From assembly GCA_963742725.1 (NCBI GenBank), contig CAVUMX010000001.1, forward strand, positions 1,426,001-1,490,000: a DNA stretch of 64,000 nucleotides, in the 5' to 3' direction. The notes beneath the pieces were generated by a model. That model searched no databases, had not been told where the DNA came from, and worked only from the letters and a program-made list of their open reading frames with translations. Position numbers and translations under genes: made by a program. Shown piece after piece: positions 56,305 through 64,000 of the stretch (within the stretch, counting starts at the first letter, position 1; the number at the start of each line of letters is the position of its first letter). The DNA comes from CAVVAL01 sp963742725. Lineage in GTDB: Bacteria > Actinomycetota > Actinomycetes > Mycobacteriales > Cryptosporangiaceae.

Positions 56305-57600
56305 TCAGGAGTCTTGTCCTGACCTGCGGCTCAGCACCGGCACTTCCGCCGCCCGGCGAAGCGAGCTGCGAGGCCAGTAGGCGCCCAGCGCGCTCAGCGC
56401 CGTGCTCGTGGCCGCCAAGGCGAACGCGATCAGGACGCCGCCCGGCCGGTCGACGACCACACCGGCCACCGCCGCCCCCGCCGCGCTTCCCGCGAACGCC
56501 ACCATCCCGACCCACGTATAGGCCTCGTTGGTCATCCCGGCGGGCGTGATCCGGGCGACGAGCGTGTTCTCCACCGTCAGCGCCGGCGCGATCGCACTCC
56601 CCGCCACAACAAGAGCAACAGCCATCAGCGGGACGTTCGGCACGACCGCGAGCACCGCCATTCCGGCCGCGACCGCGCCGAGCGCGGCAGCCCACTGCGC
56701 CGGCAGCGACGCGGCGAACTGCCGGGTGCCGAACCAGAGTCCACCCACGATACTGCCGACACCCCAGATGCCCAGCAGGAATCCGGCGACCCCCGCTGCG
56801 GCGTCCGGCGACGCGTGGAGCTCGGCGAACGCGGGCAGCGTCACGCCGACGATGCCGAACGCGAACGTGAGCCCGACAGCGACCATCAGCAGGATCGGCA
56901 TGCCGGCCGCCGCCGCCGCTCCGAAGCCGCGGACTGGACGACGGTCCGGATGCGGCCGCCACGCGCGGGTGGCCCGACCGAGCGCGACCGTCGTGGTTCC
57001 GCCGACCGCCAACACCGCAGCGACCACGAACGCAGCGGCCGGCGACGCGACCGCCGCCAGCACACCGGCCAGCAGAGGACCGAGGACGAAGACGATCTCG
57101 AACACGGTCGTCTCCAGTGCCAGCGCCGGTTGGCGCAGGTCCGTGAGGGGTGGCGCCGTCAGGTCCGCCCAGACGCTGCGCACCGTCGCCGTGAGCGGCG
57201 GCTGGCAGGTCCCGAGCAGCGCGGCGGCAGCCCAGACCAGGGCGATCGGCGCGTCGCCGAACACCGCGCCGAGCAACGCCGCCACGGCCACCGGATAGCC
57301 GATCGCCGCGGCGAGCAGCACGGGCACCGGTCCTATCCGGTCGGCGAACCGCCCGAGCACCGGTGCCGTGGCCGCCGTCGCGAGCGAGTAGGCGGCGGTC
57401 GCCACGCCGGCCGGCGCGTAGGAGCCGGTCATCTGCTGGACGAGCAGCACCATCGCCAGCGGGATCATGCCGACCGGCAAGCGGCCGAGCACGCCCGCGA
57501 CGGTGAGCGCCGGCGCGCCGGGCAGGCGCAACACCGCCGCGTACCGCCGCAGGCCGATCGGTTGGTGAGGCGCGTGCGATTCCGGACTGGGGTCGGTCAT
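56305..57600 (-). CDS. MFS transporter, copy 1
   Basis: A 431-residue, 12-helix major facilitator protein. It begins MTDPSPESHAPHQPIGLRRY with AGGGGA just upstream; upstream in-frame codons are rejected. The first-half loop signature is GRFADRIGPVPVLL (the GxLaDrxGrrp-type motif between helices 2 and 3). It is clearly paralogous to copy 2 (LPVGMIPLAMVLLVQQMTGS against LPIAMVPLAILLLVEARTGS). It lies 73 nt downstream of copy 2 on the same strand and is probably cotranscribed. Likely a drug or metabolite efflux pump; substrate unknown. Confidence 0.88.
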   Translation of the reverse strand: MTDPSPESHAPHQPIGLRRYAAVLRLPGAPALTVAGVLGRLPVGMIPLAMVLLVQQMTGSYAPAGVATAAYSLATAATAPVLGRFADRIGPVPVLLAAAIGYPVAVAALLGAVFGDAPIALVWAAAALLGTCQPPLTATVRSVWADLTAPPLTDLRQPALALETTVFEIVFVLGPLLAGVLAAVASPAAAFVVAAVLAVGGTTTVALGRATRAWRPHPDRRPVRGFGAAAAAGMPILLMVAVGLTFAFGIVGVTLPAFAELHASPDAAAGVAGFLLGIWGVGSIVGGLWFGTRQFAASLPAQWAAALGAVAAGMAVLAVVPNVPLMAVALVVAGSAIAPALTVENTLVARITPAGMTNEAYTWVGMVAFAGSAAGAAVAGVVVDRPGGVLIAFALAATSTALSALGAYWPRSSLRRAAEVPVLSRRSGQDS

Positions 57601-57673
57601 CGTTGTCCCCTGGTTGCCGCACGGTACGGCGTGCGTCCCGGGCGCGCTTCGTCCGGCGCGCACGGAGCCTGAG

Positions 57674-58891
57674 TCACGCTTCGGTGAGGACCTCGCGGCC
57701 GGCGCCACGGGTCAGTCCGGTGCCGGGCACGGTGACCACCGCCCACGCTAACAGCGCACTGAGCGCGGCCAGCGCGAACGCGGCCGGCACTCCGGACGGG
57801 CGGTCCACGACGAGCCCGCCGACAGCCGCGCCCATCGCGCTCGACCCGAACGTGACCGTCGTGAACCACGTGAACGCCTCGGTGGTCGATCCGGCAGGCG
57901 CGAGATTGGCGACAAGCCCGTTCTGGACGGTCATCGTCGGCGCGATCGCCGAACCGCCGAAGAACAGCAGCCCGCCGAGGATCCACGGGTCACCGGCGAA
58001 CGCCAGCGGCGCGAGGCCGACCGCCACTGCGAGCAGGGCCCACCGCAGCTGTGCCGGCAGCGACAGCGCGAACTTCTGCGCACCGAACCAGATGCCGCCG
58101 ATCCCGCTGCCCAGCGCCCATGCCGCGAGCAGAAACCCGGACATCGCGGTGCTGTCGCGACCGTCCGCATACGCCGGCACGGCCACCTCGACGACGCCGA
58201 ACGCGAACATCAGCGCGGCGCAGGCGGTCAGCAGGACGACCATGCCCGGCGATCCGAGCGGGCCCACACCGGTCGTCGCGGCGCTGTCCGGGTGGCGGCG
58301 CCAGCGCTTGGCAGGTCCGCTGAGGGCGACCGCGATCGTGCCGACGAAGGCCAGGGTCGCGGCGGTGACCAGGGCGAGGTCGGGGGCGGCGAACGCGACG
58401 AAGCCGGCCACGACGACCGGGCCACCCACGAACACGCCCTCGACGGCCACCGACTCCAGCGCGTACGCCGACTGCCGCAGGCCCTCGTCTCCCTCGGACA
58501 ACTGCATCCAGAACATCCGCAGGGACGACGACAGCAGCGGAACCGCCATGCCGGCCGCCGCCGCGGTGAGGTAGACCGTCCAGAGCGGCGCGTCGAGTTC
58601 AATCGCCGCGAGCAGGGTCAGCAGCAGGACGGGGTAGGCGACACCGGTGCCGAGCAGCACCGGACGTGGCCCGAACCGGTCCGCCGTCCGTCCGAACACC
58701 GGCGCCACGGCCGCGGTAGACACCGCGTAGATGCCGGCGGTGATACCCGCCAGGCCGTACGAACCCGTACGGGCCTCTACCAGCAAGAGGATGGCCAGCG
58801 GCACCATCGCGATCGGCAACCGGCCGATGATGCCCGCGACGATCAGGCGGCGGGCGCCAGGTAGGCCCCACACCTCCAAGTAGCGCCGCAT
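57674..58891 (-). CDS. MFS transporter, copy 2
   Basis: A 405-residue major facilitator protein with 12 hydrophobic segments and loop motif GRTADRFGPRPVLL. I start at MRRYLEVWGLPGARRLIVAG, which has GGAGG 5 nt upstream; the frame extends ten codons further without a good ribosome binding site. The proximity of a divergently transcribed CGNR-type regulator 69 nt away, and the tandem paralogue downstream, suggest a regulated efflux pair. Both lack obvious substrate-specific motifs. Confidence 0.88.
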   Translation of the reverse strand: MRRYLEVWGLPGARRLIVAGIIGRLPIAMVPLAILLLVEARTGSYGLAGITAGIYAVSTAAVAPVFGRTADRFGPRPVLLGTGVAYPVLLLTLLAAIELDAPLWTVYLTAAAAGMAVPLLSSSLRMFWMQLSEGDEGLRQSAYALESVAVEGVFVGGPVVVAGFVAFAAPDLALVTAATLAFVGTIAVALSGPAKRWRRHPDSAATTGVGPLGSPGMVVLLTACAALMFAFGVVEVAVPAYADGRDSTAMSGFLLAAWALGSGIGGIWFGAQKFALSLPAQLRWALLAVAVGLAPLAFAGDPWILGGLLFFGGSAIAPTMTVQNGLVANLAPAGSTTEAFTWFTTVTFGSSAMGAAVGGLVVDRPSGVPAAFALAALSALLAWAVVTVPGTGLTRGAGREVLTEA

Positions 58892-58960
58892 GACCGCCTC
58901 CCTCCGCTTCGTAGTGGGCAAAATGCCGTATGGTCCCTACACTTGTCACCGAGGCTAGGC

Positions 58961-59515
58961 ATGGGAGGCGTAGGCGGTCAAGTGGAATACGACACCTACA
59001 GCGCGGAGGCGCTGCAACTCGCGGTGGACCTCGCCAACATCGACACCGCGGACAGGACGGACGTCGAGGCCTACATCCAGACGAACGCCGAGTGGTTCAC
59101 CTGCCGTGACCTGCGACTTTCCGACGCGGACGTGGCAGACATCGCCAAGCTGTCCGACAAGATCCGGGGCGTCGTCGCCGCCACCACCGACGACGAGGTT
59201 GTGACCAAGCTCAACAAGCTGCTCGAGTGCAGCTCACCCGTGCCCCGAGCCACCAACCACGACGGACAGCTCCACCTGCACTACTCGCCCGACACCGCGA
59301 CCATCGTCGACCAGCTCGGCGCCACCGTCGCCATGGGCGTCGCCCAGGTCGTCTGCCTGCACGGCAGCGAACGACTCGGCATCTGCGCCGCCGAAGACTG
59401 CGCCGACGTGTTCATCGACACCTCGCGCAACAACTCCCGCCGCTACTGCTCCGAAACCTGCGCCAGCCGCACCACCGTCTCCGCCTACCGCGCTAGACGG
59501 AAAGCGGCCCGCTGA
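58961..59515 (+). CDS. ABATE/CGNR zinc-finger transcriptional regulator
   Basis: The 184-residue protein ends in a CGNR-type zinc finger: cysteines in GICAAEDCADVF and RRYCSETCASRTTVSAYRAR. The family-naming CGNR is CASR here, so the last zinc cysteine is kept but G and N are changed. The N-terminal ~130 residues fit the ABATE stress-sensing domain (ALQLAVDLANIDTADRTDVE). I start at ATG 58961 with GAGG 6 nt upstream; a GTG at 58982 is an alternative. Divergent from the MFS pair, so a local regulator of it is likely. Confidence 0.82.
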   Translation: MGGVGGQVEYDTYSAEALQLAVDLANIDTADRTDVEAYIQTNAEWFTCRDLRLSDADVADIAKLSDKIRGVVAATTDDEVVTKLNKLLECSSPVPRATNHDGQLHLHYSPDTATIVDQLGATVAMGVAQVVCLHGSERLGICAAEDCADVFIDTSRNNSRRYCSETCASRTTVSAYRARRKAAR

Positions 59516-59720
59516 GGCACCACGCTCGCGGCGTTGTCGTCGCCTCGCGGGCCCAAGCCCTGCTCGGCTCCTCCGCCTTGCGATCGCGGCGCCTCAGCGG
59601 GCTCCAGGTCAGATCAGAGGTAGATCAGAGGCTTATCAGGACGTTCGGCCGTCGCTCGGGTCGGCGCGGCGGCCGTTGCCGGCCGATCACCGCGCCGGAG
59701 GCACTCAGTAGGGGAGGCAC

Positions 59721-60635
59721 TCAGTAGCGGGGGCGGTCATCGGTGGGGAAGCTGGGGAAGGCGCCGCCGGCCAGGCCACCGGTCCGGGCCATCTGCTCCA
59801 GGCGGGCGACGCGCTCCTCCATCGGCGGGTGAGTGCTGAACAGCTTCGCGATGCCGCCGCCACGGAACGGGTTGTCGATCATCAGGTGGCTGCTCGACAC
59901 GAGCCGCGTCTCCTGCGGAAGCGGCAACGCCTGCGTGCCCATGTGGATCTTGCGCAGCGCACTCGCGAGTGCGAGCGGGTCGCCGGTCAGGTTCGCGCCC
60001 GACTCGTCCGCCTGGTACTCGCGCGCCCGGCTGATCGCCAGCTGGATCAGGCTCGCCGCGACCGGCCCCAGGACCAGCATCACCAGCAGGACCAGCGGGT
60101 TCGGGCCGTCATCGTCATCAGAGCCGCCGAACGGCAGGAACCAGGCGAGGTTCGCCAGCATCGTGATCATCGTCGCCAGCGCGCCAGCCACGGACGAGAT
60201 CAGGATGTCGCGGTTGTAGACGTGCGACAGTTCGTGGCCCAGCACCCCCCGCAGCTCACGCTGGGTGAGGATCTGCATGATCCCCTCGGTGCAGCAGACC
60301 GCGGCGTTGCGCGGGTTACGGCCGGTCGCGAACGCGTTCGGCTGGTTGGTCGGGCTGATGTAGAGCCGCGGCATCGGCTGGTTCGCCTGCGTGGCGAGCT
60401 CGCGGACCATCGCGTACAGGCCGGGCTGGTCCACCTCCGTGACCTGGTAGGCACGCATGGCACGCAGCGCGAGCCGGTCGGAGTAGAAGTAGCTGATCCC
60501 GTTCATCGCCAGCGCGACGATTCCCGCGATGAACAGGCCGGTCGAGCCGCCGAAGCTGTAGCCGACGGCCAGGATCAACGCGCTCAGCAGACCGAGCAGC
60601 GCGGCGGTCTTGACCCCGTTGATGTAGCGGTGCAC
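59721..60635 (-). CDS. htpX: Membrane zinc metalloprotease HtpX
   Basis: An M48B protease involved in membrane-protein quality control. It has two N-terminal helices (TAALLGLLSALILAVGYSFG, GLFIAGIVALAMNGISYFY), the HELSH zinc site (GVLGHELSHVYNRDI), two more helices and the third ligand Glu in AREYQADESGA. A longer frame starts with TTG at 60647, but that TTG is itself followed by GGAGG, which lies 5 nt before the GTG at 60635 (VHRYINGVKTA); I take the GTG. 304 residues, normal. Confidence 0.95.
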   Translation of the reverse strand: MHRYINGVKTAALLGLLSALILAVGYSFGGSTGLFIAGIVALAMNGISYFYSDRLALRAMRAYQVTEVDQPGLYAMVRELATQANQPMPRLYISPTNQPNAFATGRNPRNAAVCCTEGIMQILTQRELRGVLGHELSHVYNRDILISSVAGALATMITMLANLAWFLPFGGSDDDDGPNPLVLLVMLVLGPVAASLIQLAISRAREYQADESGANLTGDPLALASALRKIHMGTQALPLPQETRLVSSSHLMIDNPFRGGGIAKLFSTHPPMEERVARLEQMARTGGLAGGAFPSFPTDDRPRY

Positions 60636-60737
60636 GTTCGCCTCCAAGCCTCATCGAGGACCCGCACTCAGGGATGATCCCGACACCCTGTCCAACGAGC
60701 ATTCTCAGGCACCCGTTCCCGGTACGCACCGTGACGA

Positions 60738-61925
60738 TTACAACTCGTAAGGGCCCGCGTCGAGCCGGAAGCGGCGCGGCGCGCCTGGACGGCCGTCCAG
60801 GTACGGCGCCGCGCTGTCGAGATACGCCCGCACGCCGGCATGACCGCTGAAGCGGGCGCTCGCCAGCTCTGGCAGATAGCCGGTGCGCAGTCCGTGGTGG
60901 ATCGCCGCCCGCGACAGGCGACGGTCGTCGCCGAACCGGTACACCGTGCGCGAGCGGTTCGCGCGTTCCTCGTCCGCGTCGAGATCGGGGACGAGGTCGC
61001 CCTGGTTCTCGACGGCCAGCACCCTGACGGCACCCGTCCGCTTGTTCGCGATCGGCGACCCAGCCACGACGACATGCGTCACGCTGTACCCCCGACCTGC
61101 GGCAACATTCATCGCGGCGGCGCCTCCCTGGCTGTGGCCGACCAGCATCAGCTCTGCGCCGCGCGGCACATCGGCACGGCGCAGCGCCGCGAGGACCGCA
61201 CGGCTGTACGCCTCCGAAGGCAACCGACTCGACCGGACGGCCTGGCCCGGCGTGTTCACCGTCGGGTTGACGCCCGGTTCCATGCCACGCATCAACACCA
61301 GGTAGCGGACGACTCCGTCCGCGCCGAGCACCGGCGCCACCTCCACCTCACCGGCGGCGAGCCCGGCGACCCTCGCGTAGAGGTCGGTCAGGGCGGGCGA
61401 CGTGGGCAGCGGTGCGGGCGCCGGCACCTCGGTGACCACGCCCGGCCCCTCCGGGATGGCACCGGCGAGCAGCCGGCCGCCGACGCCGATACCGAGGTCA
61501 GCGGCGCGCAGCCCCGCGCCGACGACCAGGCCGGCCGCCGCGTCACCGGCCCGCGCGGCCATCAACGCCGCCGCCTGACCGGTCTGCGTGACCATCAACG
61601 CCGCCGCCTGACCGGTCTGCGTGACCATCAACGCCGCCGTGTCACCGGCCTGTGCGGCCACCAGCGCCGCAGCCTGACCGGCCGTTTCCGCCGCCAGCGC
61701 CGAGTACGCGGCCGCGAGCAGGCGGGCGCTCAGTGCCGCCCGCTCCAGGTCGACGACGGCTCTGCCCACCTGGACCGGTGCGTGCACGGCCGCCCCGATC
61801 AGCGCGGGATGCGCCGGGATCCACTGGACGTCGCGCGCGATCCCGTGCATGCCGCTCGCAGCCGCACCAAACCTCGCCGCGAGCGCCGACACCCCCGCGA
61901 CATCAACCCTGACTACCCTGGTCAC
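60738..61925 (-). CDS. Alpha/beta hydrolase-like protein with 11-residue repeats
   Basis: The 395 residues have three parts. The first ~80 (VDVAGVSALAARFGAAASGM, HPALIGAAVHAPVQVGRAVV) are helical and resemble WXG100-like or ESX substrate N-termini. Residues ~85-135 are tandem 11-residue units such as AALMVTQTGQA. From ~190 on there is a hydrolase domain with nucleophile elbow VGHSQGGAAAMNVAA, later Asp (PDLDADEERA) and His (AIHHGLRTGYL) candidates. No signal peptide is seen, so export, if any, would need a type VII system. It follows a small WXG-like gene 37 nt upstream and starts with GTG. Confidence 0.75.
   Translation of the reverse strand: MTRVVRVDVAGVSALAARFGAAASGMHGIARDVQWIPAHPALIGAAVHAPVQVGRAVVDLERAALSARLLAAAYSALAAETAGQAAALVAAQAGDTAALMVTQTGQAAALMVTQTGQAAALMAARAGDAAAGLVVGAGLRAADLGIGVGGRLLAGAIPEGPGVVTEVPAPAPLPTSPALTDLYARVAGLAAGEVEVAPVLGADGVVRYLVLMRGMEPGVNPTVNTPGQAVRSSRLPSEAYSRAVLAALRRADVPRGAELMLVGHSQGGAAAMNVAAGRGYSVTHVVVAGSPIANKRTGAVRVLAVENQGDLVPDLDADEERANRSRTVYRFGDDRRLSRAAIHHGLRTGYLPELASARFSGHAGVRAYLDSAAPYLDGRPGAPRRFRLDAGPYEL
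61528..61692 (-). repeat. 33-bp tandem repeats inside the hydrolase gene
   Basis: Units with a 33-nt period; 61561-61593 and 61594-61626 are identical, and 61627-61659 plus the outer units are diverged. Each encodes 11 residues. The identical pair implies a recent duplication, and unit number is likely to vary between strains. Confidence 0.85.
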
Positions 61926-61962
61926 GACTCACCGCCGATGGTCGCCCGAGTGGCGGCTGTGG

Positions 61963-62199
61963 TCATGGGAGGTGGTCGGCCGCGCGGGTGAGGGTCCGGG
62001 CTGCGCTGTGGAGGTCGTCGCCGGCTGCGCGTGCACGGTGCGCCAGGTCCGCCGCTCGTCTGACCGCGCGGCGGCCTCGTGGGCAGTCCCACTCCGTTCG
62101 CGCGGCGGCGACCGCCGCGTCCTCGCCCAGCGCGGTGATCTGCTCGGCAGAACACGTCAGGCCCCAGGCCAGGCGCCGCAGACTCTCGGCAGGCAGCAT
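61963..62199 (-). CDS. Small WXG100-like protein (78 aa)
   Basis: ATG with GGGGAGG 6 nt upstream, MLPAESLRRLAWGLTCSAEQ, two predicted helices separated by a turn containing TEWDCPRGRRAV, where W and G are spaced like the WXG turn of ESX-secreted proteins (here W-D-C-P-R-G, so the motif is expanded and not exact). The second helix is RRAADLAHRARAAGDDLHSA. It lies directly upstream of the hydrolase gene in the same orientation, a pairing seen in type VII substrate modules. Assignment as an ESX protein is tentative. Confidence 0.6.
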   Translation of the reverse strand: MLPAESLRRLAWGLTCSAEQITALGEDAAVAAARTEWDCPRGRRAVRRAADLAHRARAAGDDLHSAARTLTRAADHLP

Positions 62200-62294
62200 C
62201 GACGACCTCCCCACGGCACCCGCTCGACCGGGCGCCTCGAGGTCCAGTCTGGTCGGTCAGCGGCGGGTCAGGCCCCACCATCCACAGCGGATGG

Positions 62295-63821
62295 TCACGT
62301 CCACAGATCCGCGAAAAGCCTTGACGCGTCGAGGATCCACTGCGGCGCGAACCCGACCACGATCGCCGCCACCGTGACGACTGCGAGCGTCACCGACGCC
62401 ACGCGGGCGGGCGGGGACGGCGGTTCGGGGACGGACTGCGCTGGCGGCGTGAACAGGAGGGCGGCGATCCGGGCGTAGTACGCCAGACCGATGACGGCGT
62501 TGATGCCGACGATCACCGCCAGCCAACCGGACGACCCGTCCAGCAGCGCCCGCACGACGGTGACCTTCGCGAACAGCCCGGCAAGCCCCGGCGGCAGCCC
62601 CGCGAGCCCGGCGAGCGCCAGCGCGAGCGCCCCTCCCAGCCACGGCGAGCGACGTGCCAAACCCTGATAGTCGGCGATATCGCCACCGTCGGTTGCGCCC
62701 CGGGCCACCACGATCGCCCCGAACGCCCCGACGTTGATCAGGACGTAGAACAGCGTGTACCCGACGACTCCGATCACGGCGGCCCGGACCGCGTCGTCGC
62801 CCCGACCGGCGGCCGTCGCGAACGCGCCGAGCGGTGCCAGGATGTACCCCGCCTGCGCCACGGACGACCACGCCAGCAGCCGCACCATCCGGCGCTGTCG
62901 CAGCGCGACGAGGTTGCCGACGGTCATCGTGGCGACGGCGACGCCGGCGAGCAGCGGCCCGGCCACGTCGAGGTACGGGCGGAGGCCGCCGACGACCACG
63001 AGCAGGAGCGCGACCACGCCGCCCACCTTGGACGCCGTCGACAGGTACGTGGCGATCGGCAGCGGCGCCCCGTCGTACGTGCCGGGCGCCCACGCGTGGA
63101 ACGGCACCGCCGCCACCTTGAACGCCAGCCCGACAAGCACCAACGCAACAGCCGCAGCCGTCAGGGGCAGGTCGCGAAGCTCGTCCCGGCCGAGCGCCGC
63201 GCTGAGCCGGTCCAGGTGGACGGCTCCGGTCAGCGCGTAGAGCAGCCCGGCGCCGAGCAGCGTGACGGACGTCGACACGACGGACACCACGAAGAACGTG
63301 ATCGCGCCCTCGGCCGACCGCAGCGAACGCCGCCGCAGCCCTACCAGCACATACACGGGCAGCGTGAGGGTCTCCAGCGCGACGATCAGGGTCAGCAGGT
63401 CGCGCGCCGACGCCAGGACGACACCGCCGAACAGCGAGCAGATGAGCAGGAACGCGTACTCGCCGGCCGGCACGTCGCCGCTGCTGACGGATGCCGCCGA
63501 CAGCCCCAGCACGACGAGCGTCAACGCGCAGAACACCACAACCGCCACAGCGGACGCCTGGTCGAACACGAACGAGCAGGACGGACCCACGTCGACGGAT
63601 CCGGGCAACGTGCCGCCGGGCGTGCAGAGCGTGCCGCGCGGCTCGTCCCGGGAGACCACCACGGCCAGCACACCGGCAGCGGCCGGGCCCAGCGCCGCGA
63701 CGCCGAGCAGCGCCGCCCGCAGGCCGGGCCTCGCCAGGTCGACGAGAAGCACGAGCACCGCCGCTGCCACCACCGCGTACGCGGGTGCGAGCGCGGCGTG
63801 GTCGATCGCCTGGGTGTTCAC
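62295..63821 (-). CDS. nuoN: NADH-quinone oxidoreductase subunit N
   Basis: A 508-residue antiporter-like subunit of complex I with about 14 hydrophobic segments. Key charged residues of proton-pumping subunits are visible: Glu in LIVALETLTLPVYVLVGL, Lys in VGLAFKVAAVPFHAWAPGTY and in LSTASKVGG. VQ-type signature LAWSSVAQAGYILAPL is typical of NuoN. It starts with GTG, 121 nt after nuoM, an unusually wide spacing for these genes. It is the last nuo gene in this direction. Confidence 0.96.
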   Translation of the reverse strand: MNTQAIDHAALAPAYAVVAAAVLVLLVDLARPGLRAALLGVAALGPAAAGVLAVVVSRDEPRGTLCTPGGTLPGSVDVGPSCSFVFDQASAVAVVVFCALTLVVLGLSAASVSSGDVPAGEYAFLLICSLFGGVVLASARDLLTLIVALETLTLPVYVLVGLRRRSLRSAEGAITFFVVSVVSTSVTLLGAGLLYALTGAVHLDRLSAALGRDELRDLPLTAAAVALVLVGLAFKVAAVPFHAWAPGTYDGAPLPIATYLSTASKVGGVVALLLVVVGGLRPYLDVAGPLLAGVAVATMTVGNLVALRQRRMVRLLAWSSVAQAGYILAPLGAFATAAGRGDDAVRAAVIGVVGYTLFYVLINVGAFGAIVVARGATDGGDIADYQGLARRSPWLGGALALALAGLAGLPPGLAGLFAKVTVVRALLDGSSGWLAVIVGINAVIGLAYYARIAALLFTPPAQSVPEPPSPPARVASVTLAVVTVAAIVVGFAPQWILDASRLFADLWT

Positions 63822-63942
63822 CGGGCCACGCCCCCAACTGTCGGGGATATCGGGGTATCCAGCGCCCGGTTACAGGACGCCATCCCGAACAGTCCGGTTT
63901 GTCCGCGCGGGGCGGCGAGGGTAGCGGCGGTGCGGGCGATGG

Positions 63943-64000
63943 TCACCGGGTCACCGCCTCGATCACGGCCTGGGCGGGGCCCGAGGTGAGGTCGAGGACG
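63943..64000 (-). CDS. nuoM: NADH-quinone oxidoreductase subunit M (C-terminal end only)
   Basis: The minus-strand frame entering from the window edge reads VLDLTSGPAQAVIEAVTR and then stops (TGA at 63945-63943). It lies directly upstream of nuoN in the same direction, as nuoM does, and the sequence fits a NuoM C-terminus. Only about 19 codons are visible, so the call rests mainly on context. Confidence 0.7.
   Translation of the reverse strand, partial: VLDLTSGPAQAVIEAVTR

Noticed and set aside
62257..63837. A 526-codon minus-strand frame overlapping nuoN
   Set aside because: Same strand but another frame from nuoN; Arg/Gly/Ala-rich with no membrane segments, while nuoN has clear complex I motifs.

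Overview
This window comes from a high-GC, Gram-positive actinobacterium. Genes are tightly packed with TGATG or ATGA overlaps, GTG and TTG starts are common, and a typical 60-base line (52801-52860) counts 45 G+C. The gene order thrT-metT-rpmG ... hadAB ... trpT-secE-nusG-rplK-rplA ... rplJ-rplL-mkl ... rpoB-rpoC ... rpsL-rpsG-fusA-tuf-rpsJ is that of mycobacteria and relatives. Lysine-rich or acidic ribosomal-protein tails, a complete Mce operon and LppX/LprG-like lipoproteins also point to an actinomycete outside Streptomyces. I cannot name the genus from sequence alone.

Layout, with almost everything from 1 to 38.4 kb on the minus strand. 1-7.1 kb: S10/spc ribosomal operons (rpsJ to rpsN, the last cut by the window edge). 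7.2-11.4 kb: str operon (rpsL, rpsG, fusA, tuf). 11.7-13.4 kb: two small membrane proteins, one with a long YGTP-repeat arm. 13.5-20.9 kb: rpoC and rpoB. 21.3-32.3 kb: an 11-gene Mce lipid-import operon (ATPase, two YrbE permeases, six Mce proteins, two Mce-associated proteins) lying between rplL and rpoB. 32.7-38.3 kb: rplL, rplJ with its leader, two paralogous lipid-binding lipoproteins, rplA, rplK, nusG, secE, tRNA-Trp. 38.6-43 kb: an aminotransferase, then a minus-strand operon of SDR, HadA-like and HadB-like hydratases and an M1 peptidase. 43.3-47.9 kb: a plus-strand tandem array of four intact regulators (TrmB-like N-terminus, LuxR-type HTH C-terminus) plus one or two decayed copies. 47.9-51.9 kb: rpmG, tRNA-Met, tRNA-Thr, a large GGDEF-EAL protein and two small proteins. 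52-62.2 kb: aldo/keto reductase, EEP hydrolase, MscS-like membrane protein, tRNA-Tyr, YajQ, an MFS pair with a divergent CGNR regulator, HtpX and a WXG-like/hydrolase pair. 62.3-64 kb: nuoN and the end of nuoM.

Three things stand out. First, a 55-bp palindrome with 20-nt arms and a 15-nt loop occurs three times (13403, 25045, 39802). Two copies are intergenic. The third is read in frame as part of the signal-peptide region of the MceE-like lipoprotein, which recalls Rickettsia palindromic elements. Second, the regulator array sits antiparallel inside an otherwise conserved housekeeping block and shows gene birth and decay: a fifth copy keeps only its first ~41 codons and its HTH, out of frame with each other. 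Third, the GGDEF-EAL gene is a compositional chimera, about 52-62% G+C in the half encoding its membrane and GAF parts against about 72% in its EAL part. No transposase, integrase, CRISPR array or rRNA gene was seen.
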